Counted from the stretch's first letter, positions 43,965 through 52,426 are shown. The stretch: DNA of 64,000 nt from Butyricicoccus pullicaecorum (GCA_021531865.1 JAFBIW010000003.1:62001-126000); one strand, 5' to 3'. The notes: generated by a model not told the origin, from the letters alone. Program-made: numbers and translations.

Positions 43965-45845
43965 TCAAAGCATCAGCTCGCAGACCGTGTTGGCATACGC
44001 GACCGGATCGTCGATCTGCAGGCCCTCAATCAGCTGCGCCTGCGCATACAGCACCTGCGCATACTTGGCCAGCTTATCCGCATCAGCCGTCTTGAGCTTG
44101 TCGAAGATCGGATGCTCTGCGTTCAGCTCGAGTACACGCTCCGCGTGCACCTTTTCCTGACCGGGCTGCTGATTGAGCACCTTTTCCATCTCGAGCGATA
44201 CCATACCCTTTGCGGACAGACAGCACGGATGGCTCTTGAGGCGGCTGGTCAACTGCACGCCTGTAACCTTATCGCCCAGCGCGTTCTTGACGCCGTCCAG
44301 CACGGTCTTGTATTCCTCGGTGAGCTGCTTGATCTCTTCCTTTTCCTCGTCGGATTCCAGATCGAGGTCACCATCGGCGATCGACTTGAATTCCTTCTCC
44401 TTATAGGCGTGCATCATCTTCATGCAGAATTCGTCGATGTCATCGGTCAGGCAAAGCACCTCATAGCCCTTTTCCTTGAGCAGCTCCATCTGGGGCAGCA
44501 GCTCGATCTTGGCCTTGGTCTCGCCGCAGGCGTAGTAGATATACTTCTGGCCTTCGGGCATTCGCTCGGTATATTCCGCCAGTGAAACCATGTCCTCACT
44601 CGCCGAGGTGTGATAGAGCAGCAGATCCTCCAGCAGCTCCTTGTGCATGCCGTAATCCACATAAGCGCCGTACTTGAGCTGCAGACCGAATGCCTGGAAG
44701 AACTTGACATAGGCTTCCCGGTCGTTCTTCATCATATTCGCCAGCTCGTTCTTGATCTTCTTCTCCAGACCGCTTGCGATCAGCTTGAGGTGACGGTCAT
44801 GCTGGAGCAGCTCGCGCGAAATATTCAGAGAGAGATCGGCTGTATCGACCAGACCACGGACGAAGCTGAAGTAATCCGGCAGCAGATCAGCGCACTTTTC
44901 CATGATCATAACGCCGTTCGAGTACAGAGCCAAGCCCTTTTCGTAATTCTTGGTGTAGTAATCCATCGGTGCATGGGACGGGATATACAGCAGTGCGTTG
45001 TACGTGACCGCGCCCTCGGTCGACATATGGATGTGACGCAGCGGATCTTCAAAATCAAAATACTTCTGCTTGTAGAAGTTGTTGTAATCCTCGTCCTTCA
45101 GTTCGGACTTGGACTTCTTCCAGAGCGGAATCATGGAATTGAGCGTGGTCAGCTCCTTGTACTCCTCCCACTCCGGCTTTTCCGGATCACAGCCCTCCTT
45201 CTGGCGGCTGCGGGTCATTTCCATCTGAATCGGATACCGGATATAGTCCGAATACTTCTTGACCAGACCCTGCAGGCGGTATTCATCCAAAAATTCGCTG
45301 TACTGGTCGTTTTCGGAATCCTCCATCAAGGTCAGTGTGATATCGGTACCGACGGTCTCCTTTTCGCACGGCTCGATGGTATAGCCGTCCGCGCCGTCCG
45401 AAATCCAGCGGTTCGCGGTCTCTGCACCATCCGCACGGGAAACGACCTCTACCTTGGACGCAACCATGAACGCCGCGTAGAAGCCGACACCGAACTGACC
45501 GATGATGTCAATGTCCTCCTGCTTGTCGTTCTCCTGCTTGAACTGCAGCGAGCCGGAATGAGCGATCGTACCCAGATTGCTCTCCATCTCCTCGGCCGTC
45601 ATGCCGCAGCCGTGGTCAGAGACAGTCAGCGTACGCGCGTCGCGGTCGACCGTCAGCGTAATCGGGAGCTGATCGCGCAGAATGCCGGTCTTTCCTTCCT
45701 GCATCGCGTGGTAGTACAGCTTGTCCGTCGCATCCGACGCGTTGGAGATCAGCTCACGCAGGAAAATCTCCTTGTGCGTGTAGATCGAGTGGATCATCAG
45801 ATCGAGCAGTCGTTTGGATTCTGCCTGAAACTGCTTCTTTTCCAT
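43965..45845 (-). CDS. htpG: Molecular chaperone HtpG (Hsp90)
   Basis: Cytosolic Hsp90, 626 residues: N-terminal ATPase with FLRELISNASDATDKL, the G1 box DHGCGMT and FGVGFYAAFMV, middle domain and C-terminal dimer domain ending in CELML. The ATG at 45845 follows GAGGTG; the open frame continues upstream across the promoter and CIRCE site, so the longer version is wrong. Control by HrcA is predicted from the perfect CIRCE. Confidence 0.96.
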   Translation of the reverse strand: MEKKQFQAESKRLLDLMIHSIYTHKEIFLRELISNASDATDKLYYHAMQEGKTGILRDQLPITLTVDRDARTLTVSDHGCGMTAEEMESNLGTIAHSGSLQFKQENDKQEDIDIIGQFGVGFYAAFMVASKVEVVSRADGAETANRWISDGADGYTIEPCEKETVGTDITLTLMEDSENDQYSEFLDEYRLQGLVKKYSDYIRYPIQMEMTRSRQKEGCDPEKPEWEEYKELTTLNSMIPLWKKSKSELKDEDYNNFYKQKYFDFEDPLRHIHMSTEGAVTYNALLYIPSHAPMDYYTKNYEKGLALYSNGVMIMEKCADLLPDYFSFVRGLVDTADLSLNISRELLQHDRHLKLIASGLEKKIKNELANMMKNDREAYVKFFQAFGLQLKYGAYVDYGMHKELLEDLLLYHTSASEDMVSLAEYTERMPEGQKYIYYACGETKAKIELLPQMELLKEKGYEVLCLTDDIDEFCMKMMHAYKEKEFKSIADGDLDLESDEEKEEIKQLTEEYKTVLDGVKNALGDKVTGVQLTSRLKSHPCCLSAKGMVSLEMEKVLNQQPGQEKVHAERVLELNAEHPIFDKLKTADADKLAKYAQVLYAQAQLIEGLQIDDPVAYANTVCELML

Positions 45846-45883
45846 AAAAATACACCTCTGTATTGATTTAAATTTAAATGGGT

Positions 45884-45910
45884 TTAGCACTCTGTTCCTT
45901 CGAGTGCTAA
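45884..45910. promoter_or_regulatory. CIRCE element (HrcA operator) of htpG
   Basis: TTAGCACTC, nine bases, GAGTGCTAA: an exact match to the CIRCE consensus, beginning seven bases downstream of the -10 and so covering the start site of the htpG transcript. Confidence 0.96.
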
Positions 45911-45917
45911 CAGTAGT

Positions 45918-45946
45918 ATGATAGACCCATTGCAGGAAAAAATCAA
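45918..45946 (-). promoter_or_regulatory. Promoter of htpG
   Basis: Minus strand TTGATT, 17-base spacer, TATCAT. Confidence 0.78.
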
Positions 45947-45978
45947 GAGGTGTCATAATTATTTAACAATTGTTTTTT

Positions 45979-46013
45979 CGCACAAAAACAGGGGACGCAT
46001 TTTGTGCGTCCCC
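45979..46013 (-). terminator. Terminator of the second AI-2E gene
   Basis: Minus strand GGGGACGCA pairs with TGCGTCCCC, followed by TGTTTTTG, just after the stop at 46026. Confidence 0.8.
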
Positions 46014-46025
46014 GCCATAGACCAT

Positions 46026-47195
46026 TCAGCGCAGCTTGTGCGGATCAATGTGCTTCCGGCCGACCTCCCGGTTGGTATACCGCCGCAAAAGGGTATAAAT
46101 GACCGAAAACAGCGGGATATTGATCAGCATACCTAAAACACCCATCGTACTCGCACCGGTTGTAACGGCAACGAGCACCCAGATGGAGGGCAGGCCGACC
46201 GAATTGCCGACAACATGCGGATAAATCAGATTGCCTTCGATCTGCTGCAAGACCAAAAACAGAACAATAAACCAGAGCGCCTGAACCGGATTGGTAATGA
46301 GAATCAAAAATGTGCCCAGAAAACAGCCGATAAACGCGCCGAAAATCGGGATCAGCGCGGTCACAGCAATCACAAGTCCGATGACCACCGCATATGGCAT
46401 ATGGAAAATGGTCATAGCGATCAGGAACATGCCGCCCAGAATGCAGGCCTCAAGCACCTGACCTGAGATAAATTTGGAAAAGGTCTTTTGCGTCAAACGC
46501 GCGATGTCGATCACCGTGTCCGCGTGCCGCTCGGGTGTCCAGGCATAAAGGAGCTTTTTCATATTGGCGGCCAAACGCTCCTTCTGCAGCAGCACATAGA
46601 TTGCAAAAATCATTCCGAGCACTGCGTTTGTAATGCCGCCGATGATGGAGGATGCGACGGAAAACGTGCTGTCCAGCAGATTGCCGTTCCGCAGAAAGCT
46701 GAGAAGATTCTGGAACTGCTCCGCCCAATTGACGCTCTCCAGGCTTTTGATCGCCTGATAGACATAATCCTCGATCTCCGGATATCGGGCGACCAGATCG
46801 TTGCCCCATTCGGTCAGCCGGTTTGCAAACTCGGGCATGGACGCCCGCAGCATTCCGACCGAATTCGTGAGCTGCGGCCAGACTGTAAAGATCAGCAGGG
46901 TCAGTACGCCGACAACCGCGGCCAGCGTCAGTACAAGACTGACCGGCCTGCTGAATTTCTTGTACCGGCGCGGTCCGGGCTTTCCCGTATCCGGGAAGAG
47001 CGTTCGTTCGATCGCCCGCATCGGCACATTCAGAATGAACGCAATCACACCGCCGATGATAAACGGCAGCAGAAGGTGCAGAACCGTGCGCACCGCGCCA
47101 AACAGGATCGCGATATTCTGCAAGCCCAAAAACAGAACAATGCCAAACGCGATCAGAAGCATCAGACTTTTCATATTCTTCCGGTTAAATTCCAT
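46026..47195 (-). CDS. AI-2E family transporter (second copy)
   Basis: 389-residue membrane protein of the same family as the gene at 33348-34679. Hydrophobic segments near 10-30, 33-55 and 80-105, a soluble middle region, and the family block VTALIPIFGAFIGCFLGTFL with LVLQQIEGNLIYPHVVG. The two copies differ in length and share only family-level similarity. Substrate unknown. Confidence 0.9.
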   Translation of the reverse strand: MEFNRKNMKSLMLLIAFGIVLFLGLQNIAILFGAVRTVLHLLLPFIIGGVIAFILNVPMRAIERTLFPDTGKPGPRRYKKFSRPVSLVLTLAAVVGVLTLLIFTVWPQLTNSVGMLRASMPEFANRLTEWGNDLVARYPEIEDYVYQAIKSLESVNWAEQFQNLLSFLRNGNLLDSTFSVASSIIGGITNAVLGMIFAIYVLLQKERLAANMKKLLYAWTPERHADTVIDIARLTQKTFSKFISGQVLEACILGGMFLIAMTIFHMPYAVVIGLVIAVTALIPIFGAFIGCFLGTFLILITNPVQALWFIVLFLVLQQIEGNLIYPHVVGNSVGLPSIWVLVAVTTGASTMGVLGMLINIPLFSVIYTLLRRYTNREVGRKHIDPHKLR

Positions 47196-47406
47196 AAGGT
47201 CTCACCTTGTTCATAAAATATAAAAGCATAGCACGATATGTTTTATATTATATCACAGGATGATATGGAAAATATTTCATTTTTATGAACTTGTCTCTAT
47301 CCGCATCCAATGAACGCCACACATACGGTCTTTTTCCGGCGATTATCTTTTTTGCAGAGAATTTCAGCCGAAACGCTGTCATCCGCAGAAGCCGACCATC
47401 AAGCAC
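47196..47406. other. AT-rich intergenic stretch, no gene seen
   Basis: Contains the upstream region of the AI-2E gene (TATAT-rich) and A/T-rich sequence at the start of the 47.2-49.4 kb islet. No RNA or reading frame with a ribosome binding site was found. Confidence 0.5.
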
Positions 47407-47439
47407 AAAACCTCCGTCAGGATATCCCGAGGAGGTTTT
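47407..47439 (-). terminator. Hairpin after the acetyltransferase remnant
   Basis: AAAACCTCC and GGAGGTTTT pair across 15 bases. It lies just beyond the remnant's stop in its direction; the T-run is only four long. Confidence 0.6.
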
Positions 47440-47447
47440 CAATCAAT

Positions 47448-47789
47448 TCACTGTACGTCACGCAGTCGATGCAGATATGTATCCATTGTGATCTCGTATC
47501 GGAGTAGACAGTTGTCTTCGCCATTTTGGCTGAATCCGCAGGAGCATACCGATCGAATTGATCGCTGGTTCTCCGGATAAATTTTAGCAATCACTTTTCT
47601 GGCTCTCCATTTTAAGAAAGCTGTCGACAAAGCGGCTCGAATCGCACTTTCGCCATATCCATGTCCCCACAGAGTTTCCTCCCCGATCACATGAACGATC
47701 TCATAGGTATCCCGTTCAAACAATTCCCGCAGCTTTACGAATCCGATGGTATCGCCATCCGACCGACAGACCAAAAAGAAGTGCCCCAA
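47448..47789 (-). pseudogene. GNAT acetyltransferase, N-terminally truncated
   Basis: 113 residues from a TTG without a ribosome binding site. The readable part starts at the second strand of a GNAT fold (GHFFLVCRSDGDTIGFVKLR) and has ETLWGHGYGESAIRAAL, the acetyl-CoA loop, and RKVIAKIYPENQRSI. About 60 N-terminal residues of a usual RimJ/RimL-like protein are absent, and an in-frame TAA lies about 50 bases upstream of the TTG. I read it as a decayed fragment; a short functional protein is less likely. Confidence 0.65.
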
Positions 47790-47830
47790 TTGATTGAAAT
47801 GAAATGTAAAGTGTATCGTCTTAACGGGGG

Positions 47831-47858
47831 TTGCTTTCCTTTATTTTTATGGTAAAAT
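47831..47858 (+). promoter_or_regulatory. Promoter of the L25-like gene leader
   Basis: TTGCTT, 16-base spacer, TAAAAT. The predicted start falls at about 47865, at the first base of the repeat described next. Confidence 0.55.
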
Positions 47859-47883
47859 AAATCAGAAAAGAACCGTCTGTAAG

Positions 47884-47938
47884 GAAGGGCTTTTGGTATC
47901 GCACCCTATGGTGTTATATGGAAAGTGCTTCTTTTTTT
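47884..47938 (+). terminator. First attenuator hairpin of the leader
   Basis: GAAGGGCTTTT against GAAAGTGCTTC with one mismatch, then T7. Confidence 0.6.
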
Positions 47939-47981
47939 ATAATTTGACTCTGAAAACTGAAGAAAAAGAACCGTCTGTAAA

Positions 47982-48035
47982 GAAGGGCTTTTGTTTTTCT
48001 GCTGTAAGGCATGAATATAAAAGTCCTTCTTTTTT
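47982..48035 (+). terminator. Second attenuator hairpin of the leader
   Basis: GAAGGGCTTTT against AAAAGTCCTTC, an 11-bp stem with one G-T pair, then T6. Confidence 0.68.
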
Positions 48036-48106
48036 ATTTTTTCACGCTATATTCCCGCATTTGCGCGATATAGAATATAAAACCCCATATCATAAGGAGG
48101 ATCACA

Positions 48107-48432
48107 ATGAGCTTAATCAAAGTAGACAAGCGAAACAAGCGGACAAATGCAAAGCAGCTGCGGCGGAATGGTCTTGTGCCCTGCTGTGTTTATGGCGGCA
48201 ATCTGCCTGGCTCTATTTCAATTCAAATGAGTCAGCATGCTGCAAATCAACTGATGCACACAAAACGCGAAGGCAGTAAGGTCACCCTTGAGCTGGACGG
48301 CCGTCTCATCTCTACGCAGATCAAAGAAAAAAGGGAAACTTACTGAGGCACGAAATCGAACATTTCAGTTTTCAGGCATTGGCGGCAGATCAGCGAATCA
48401 ATAGCATTGCACATATCCTTTGCAGGAGGTGA
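48107..48432 (+). pseudogene. L25/Ctc-like ribosomal protein, frameshifted
   Basis: The first 79 residues resemble the N-terminal domain of L25/general stress protein Ctc, with TNAKQLRRNGLVPCCVYGG and KVTLELDGRL. The frame closes at 48346. In the next frame the sequence continues with HEIEHFSFQALAADQRINSI, the second L25 strand pair. One extra A in the A6 run at 48327-48332 would join them into about 108 residues ending at 48432. The C-terminal beta domain of long L25 is absent either way. AAGGAGG precedes the ATG. L25 binds 5S rRNA. Confidence 0.7.
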
Positions 48433-48437
48433 GTTTC

Positions 48438-49022
48438 GTGCAGTTGGTCGGCCAGGCAATCCGACACTGTGCATTCGGAAACGGTATTGTGACGGAGCTG
48501 GATGAACATACGATCACGATCTGCTTTTCCACAGGGGAGAAAAAATTTGTCTATCCGGATGCTTTTTCCGGCTTTTTGACATTAAAAAATCATACACTAC
48601 AGAAAAAGATACAGACGCTTCTTGTTGCGCAGGAAGCCGCGATGCAATCTGAAATTCATCTGTATCAAGAAGTGCAACGCAAGAAAATTCCATTGCATAG
48701 CCTGAAAATATCTCCCCGCGCTCAAGCGGTATTTGATATTAAAACAGAACAAAAAGAAGATCTGTTTACGAGATGGTCTGTTTCCACGGGCTGCTATGTC
48801 AGCGGTTCCTTGAAAGGAGAACCGCGTATTCCGGATCGGCTCAAACCAAATTCAATGTGTTTGCTGACCGAGCGCCCTGTCGGCTGCCCGGAAACAGACC
48901 GACATATTATCGGTGCTTTTATGGTCGAGGCAGATTTTTTCGGGAACTATTGTCGGAACGGAATCCTTACCGCGCATCCCGATTATCGCTTAAAGCTGGA
49001 GAACGACCAACGCCCCGAATAG
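48438..49022 (+). CDS. Hypothetical protein with N-terminal beta-type domain
   Basis: 194 residues from a GTG eight bases after AGGAGG. The start (IRHCAFGNGIVTELDEHTIT, then GEKKFVYPDAFSGFLTL) matches a small beta domain found at the front of many Firmicutes proteins of unknown role; the rest (KISPRAQAVFDIKTEQ... GCPETDRHIIGAFMVEADFF) I do not recognise. It has no membrane segment. It follows the L25-like gene by five bases, and codon and base use are AT-richer than the surroundings, so it may be acquired DNA. Confidence 0.75.
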   Translation: MQLVGQAIRHCAFGNGIVTELDEHTITICFSTGEKKFVYPDAFSGFLTLKNHTLQKKIQTLLVAQEAAMQSEIHLYQEVQRKKIPLHSLKISPRAQAVFDIKTEQKEDLFTRWSVSTGCYVSGSLKGEPRIPDRLKPNSMCLLTERPVGCPETDRHIIGAFMVEADFFGNYCRNGILTAHPDYRLKLENDQRPE

Positions 49023-49043
49023 AATTAAGCGCAAAACAAAAAG

Positions 49044-49079
49044 CTCTGCCGACATTTGCAAAATCGGCGGAGTTTTTTT
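49044..49079 (+). terminator. Terminator after the 48438 gene
   Basis: CTCTGCCGA pairs with TCGGCGGAG (one G-T pair), followed by T7. Confidence 0.85.
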
Positions 49080-49446
49080 CACTCTTTTATGTTTATGATT
49101 TTAGAGGTTCTTTATTATGGTCGGTCATTTTATTTGATAAGGTACAATAAAGGACCTGTTGACGGTACCTATCGGGAAGCCCACTCTCTTTTCCCTGTAG
49201 GCATTATCGTCTCGGGTATGATTCTCTTTCGCAAAAATACAAACCTCCGGTGTGGCGTTTTTGTTTCGCATCACATCGGAGGTTCACACAAAATGGGAAT
49301 GGTCTTATGACTCTGTCCCCTCTCCCCTTCCGGAAACGACGATCATGGATGCAGATTGTCCGTTCATTGCGCGGGTCAGCATCCCTGAGACGATCTTGCA
49401 AGAGGAATGATATCGGGATTAACAATTGTAACGCAGATTGATGTGT
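49080..49446. other. 367-base intergenic region, no gene seen
   Basis: Holds one hairpin (AACCTCCGGTGTG with CACATCGGAGGTT, about 49240-49283) that could weakly end ptsI transcription on the minus strand. Short open frames lack ribosome binding sites. It looks like the edge of the AT-richer islet and may contain decayed sequence. Confidence 0.5.
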
Positions 49447-51102
49447 TTATAAATCACGCAAAAGCCGATCCGAGCAAGTTGAAGTGTCGATCGAGCGGAT
49501 CGTATTGCGCAGCGGAAGAACCGCAGAAGGTGATACACTCAGTTCGTCGATACCCATTGAGAGGAAGGTCTCAGTCAGCTCGGCGTCCGCGCCCAACTCG
49601 CCGCAGATGCCGATCCAGATACCAGCTGCGTGCGCGTTGTCGGCGGCCATCTTGATCATGCGCAGCACAGCAAGATGATGCGCGTCAAAGAACTTATCGA
49701 GATTCTGCCCCTGACGGTCGACCGCGAGCGTATACTGGGTTAAGTCGTTCGTACCGACCGAGAAGAAATCGACTTCCTTCGCCAACTGGTCGCTCATCAT
49801 CACAGCGGCTGGTGTTTCAATCATGATACCCAATTCCACATAATCGGCCATCGGCACGCCTTCGTTAGCCAACTCCGACCGGATATTGGAACAAATGCGC
49901 TTGATCTCCTGCACCTCCCAGACCGAGGTGATCATTGGAAACATGATCGCAATTTTTCCGTAGGCCGACGCGCGGTATAGGGCGCGCAGCTGGGTGCGGA
50001 ATACCTCGGGGCGGGTCAGGCAGATGCGGATGGCACGCAAACCCATCGCAGGGTTTTCTTCATGCGCGAGATTAAAATAATCGGCCTGTTTATCTGCGCC
50101 GATGTCGAGCGTGCGAATGATAACGCGCTTGCCGCCCATGCGCTCAGCAACCGTCTTGTAGGCTTCAAACTGCTCGTCCTCGGTCAGGTAATCACTGCCC
50201 TGCAGATAAAGAAACTCCGAACGGAACAGACCAATGCCGCCGCCGCCGTTCTGCAGGACTGCATCGAGATCGCCCGGGTTGCCGATGTTGCAATAAACCA
50301 TCACGTTACGTCCGTCCAGTGTGACATTCGGCTGGCCGCGCAGCTTTTCAAGCATATCTTTGAGCGCACGCTCCTTGGCCTGCTTTTTCAGCAGCCGCTC
50401 CCGCGTCGGCTCATCCGCATCAAAGACTACTTCGCCGGTCTGTCCGTCAATCATGGCGAGCTGACCCTCGTAGTTCTCCGTGAGCACGTTGCCCACGCCG
50501 CAGATTGCGGGGATACCCATTGTGCGCGCAAGGATCGCTGTATGGCTGTTGCCCGAGCCACCCCGAGTGACGAAGCCGAGGATCTTCGACTTATCGAGCT
50601 GTACGGTTTCACTCGGTGCGAGATCGTCGGCGGCAAGGATCACAGGCACATCAGAGTCGACGCCGCCTGCTACCGCGCCTGACAAAATGCCGATCACACG
50701 GGTCGAGATATCGCGTACATCGGCGGCGCGCGCCTGTATATAAGCGTCGTCCATCGCGGCGAACATATCGGCAAACATAGCTGCGGTATCCGAAACCGCC
50801 GCTTCGGCATTCAACCCGCCTTCGATCATGCCCTGAATGCTTTCCACATAATCAAGGTCTTCCAGCATCATTTGATGCGCTTCGAAGAGCATCGCGCTCT
50901 CCTCTCCAACCTCGGCGAGCGCCTTTTCGTACAGTGCACCCAGTTGCTCGATTGCAGTCTGGCGTGCGGTCTCAAAGCGGGCGTTCTCCGCCGCAGTGTC
51001 CGCTACCTCACGGCGCTCGATCTCACCGTTTCCCCGGCGATAAAAGTACAGCGGGCCAACTGCAACGCCATCTGATACGCCCTTGCCCGAAAGCTGTTTC
51101 AT
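49447..51102 (-). CDS. ptsI: PTS Enzyme I (phosphoenolpyruvate-protein phosphotransferase)
   Basis: Takes phosphate from phosphoenolpyruvate and passes it to HPr. 551 residues: N-terminal HPr-binding and swivelling domain with the phospho-histidine in GGSGNSHTAILAR (His187), and a C-terminal barrel with FRSEFLYL, the MGLRAIR segment and FSVGTNDLTQY. The ATG at 51102 is preceded by GAGGTGG, which overlaps the upstream in-frame GTG. The C-terminus stops about 20 residues earlier than Bacillus EI, right at the border of the AT-rich islet. It is the last gene of the PTS operon. Confidence 0.95.
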   Translation of the reverse strand: MKQLSGKGVSDGVAVGPLYFYRRGNGEIERREVADTAAENARFETARQTAIEQLGALYEKALAEVGEESAMLFEAHQMMLEDLDYVESIQGMIEGGLNAEAAVSDTAAMFADMFAAMDDAYIQARAADVRDISTRVIGILSGAVAGGVDSDVPVILAADDLAPSETVQLDKSKILGFVTRGGSGNSHTAILARTMGIPAICGVGNVLTENYEGQLAMIDGQTGEVVFDADEPTRERLLKKQAKERALKDMLEKLRGQPNVTLDGRNVMVYCNIGNPGDLDAVLQNGGGGIGLFRSEFLYLQGSDYLTEDEQFEAYKTVAERMGGKRVIIRTLDIGADKQADYFNLAHEENPAMGLRAIRICLTRPEVFRTQLRALYRASAYGKIAIMFPMITSVWEVQEIKRICSNIRSELANEGVPMADYVELGIMIETPAAVMMSDQLAKEVDFFSVGTNDLTQYTLAVDRQGQNLDKFFDAHHLAVLRMIKMAADNAHAAGIWIGICGELGADAELTETFLSMGIDELSVSPSAVLPLRNTIRSIDTSTCSDRLLRDL

Positions 51103-51122
51103 ACTGCCCACCTCTTATAAAT

Positions 51123-51380
51123 TTATAAATTAGACTGGAAGAATGCTTCGATCTGCGCGCCGGCCTCAGACTCGTCAGCACCTTCTACCTCCACGCGAAC
51201 GGTTTCACCGGTTTTGACACCCAAGCTCATAATTGAAATTAAGCGTCTTGCCTCTGCTCTTTTGTCGCCCTTGCAGATCCAGACCTTGCTGGTGTGCTTA
51301 GCCGCTTCTTTTGCCAGCTTACCTGCCGGACGCGCGTGGATGCCGATGGGGTCGGTGATGGTATATTCAAATGTGTACAT
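51123..51380 (-). CDS. HPr-like phosphocarrier, Ser46 replaced
   Basis: 85 residues. The active-site histidine is in place: DPIGIHARPAG, His15. Aligning on His15 and on MSLG (51-54, as in Bacillus HPr), position 46 is Arg and 45 is Arg (EARRLISIMSLG), whereas HPr has KSIMGVMSLG with Ser46. A serine occurs at 49 instead. It should still carry phosphate from EI to the PTS but should not be a normal substrate of HPr kinase. The ATG at 51380 follows AAGGAG; the frame is open further upstream without a good site. It lies directly before ptsI. Confidence 0.9.
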   Translation of the reverse strand: MYTFEYTITDPIGIHARPAGKLAKEAAKHTSKVWICKGDKRAEARRLISIMSLGVKTGETVRVEVEGADESEAGAQIEAFFQSNL

Positions 51381-51414
51381 AACAATTCTCCTTGCTTTAC
51401 ATTTGTCAAATGTT

Positions 51415-52298
51415 TTAGAACAGGGCAGAAAGCACAGCCGTACGCAAAGCGTCCTCCCGTCCCATAAAGTCAATCGTGCCAAGTCGGATATCCGGCTTGG
51501 TGCTGCCGTGGAAGTCGCTGCCGCCGGTCATCAACAGACGATGCTCTTCCGCCAGATCGAGGTAAAATGCGGCCGCCTGCGAGCTGTGATAGCTGCTGAA
51601 AACCTCGATCCCGTCTAAGGAAAACGCGATGAGCTGTTTCAACGGCTCAGTCTGCATCCCGATATTGACCATGGGATGCGCCAGCACTGCGATGCCGCCT
51701 GCGGCATGAATGGTTTGTATGGCCTGCTCCGCCGTAATATACGGGATCGGGATGTAGGCCGCTTTTCCGGGAGCGCAGACATCCCAATAAAAATTGACCA
51801 GAGGGCGATCTGCCCGCACCCCGCCCGGTAGGAGAGGACGTATCAGCGGATGTACCTTGTTTTTCGGCTCGCGCAGCGCTGCCTCGGCAATCATTTCGGC
51901 GGTGATGACGCCATCCCGAGCTTTCTCAAAACCGCGCTGCGGTCGAAAAGAATGCCCTGACGCATGACAGCATCCATTTGCTGCTCAGAAACCGCTTGCA
52001 GCGTTTTACGGGCAGATTTTTCAATCGCCTGTATTGCTTCATTGGCAATATCGATTCCGTACCCAAGAATATGGAGCTGCAAACCGTCCAGCATACAGTC
52101 CAGTTCAATGCTGGGAATCACGCGCACACCAAGCTGCGCACCGCGCCAACTGAACTCCGGTACACCGGAAACGGCATTGTGATCGGTCAGAGCAGCCAAT
52201 GTCACCCCTTCCTGTCTGCACAGCTCCGCCAGCCCGTGCGAGGAGATTTCTCCGTCCGGGCTGACAACCGAGTGCACGTGCATATCCATATGAGCCAT
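51415..52298 (-). pseudogene. PHP-domain phosphoesterase, frameshifted
   Basis: Two overlapping frames make one protein of about 293 residues. The first (from 52298) has the PHP metal motif DMHVHSVVSPDGEISS, ALTDHNA and PSIELDC; the second (to 51415) has the NKVHPLIRPLLPGG region, AVLAHPMVN and GGSDFHGSTKP. Around 51915-51917 a GGG run needs one more G to join VLRKLG to DGVITAEMIAEAA. The family (YciV/RNase AM, trpH) hydrolyses 3',5'-bisphosphonucleosides or small RNA ends. It lies between HPr and the phosphatase genes in the PTS operon. Confidence 0.85.
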
Positions 52299-52426
52299 CG
52301 AGTTCCACTCCTTCCGATGATACCGTTACATTTTAATGGATGAGCGGGCGAACCTCCGGGCGAGGCGCCGTCATCGAGATAAACCACCTGCGCTGCATCC
52401 GAAACGCACCTGCAATCACATTGCAT

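Larger units (their letters stand above)
47866..48106 (+). promoter_or_regulatory. Tandem duplicated terminator-type leader
   Basis: Two 30-base copies with one mismatch start at 47866 and 47964 (core GAACCGTCTGTAA followed by GGAAGGGCTTTT or AGAAGGGCTTTT). In each, GAAGGGCTTTT is the 5' arm of a hairpin whose 3' arm (GAAAGTGCTTC at 47921-47931; AAAAGTCCTTC at 48019-48029) is followed by T6-T7. The first loop contains a further small stem CACC/GGTG. A third stem (CTATAT/ATATAG) lies just before the L25-like ribosome binding site. The layout suggests two attenuators in series, controlled by an unknown ligand or protein. Confidence 0.65.

Noticed and set aside
47866-47993. CRISPR-like direct repeats
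   Set aside because: Only two copies, spacing of 68 bases between them is part of a hairpin, and no cas genes are nearby.
47893-48279. 128-codon frame running through the tandem leader
   Set aside because: No initiation signal and it reads through both hairpins into the L25-like gene in the wrong frame; the hairpins explain the sequence better.
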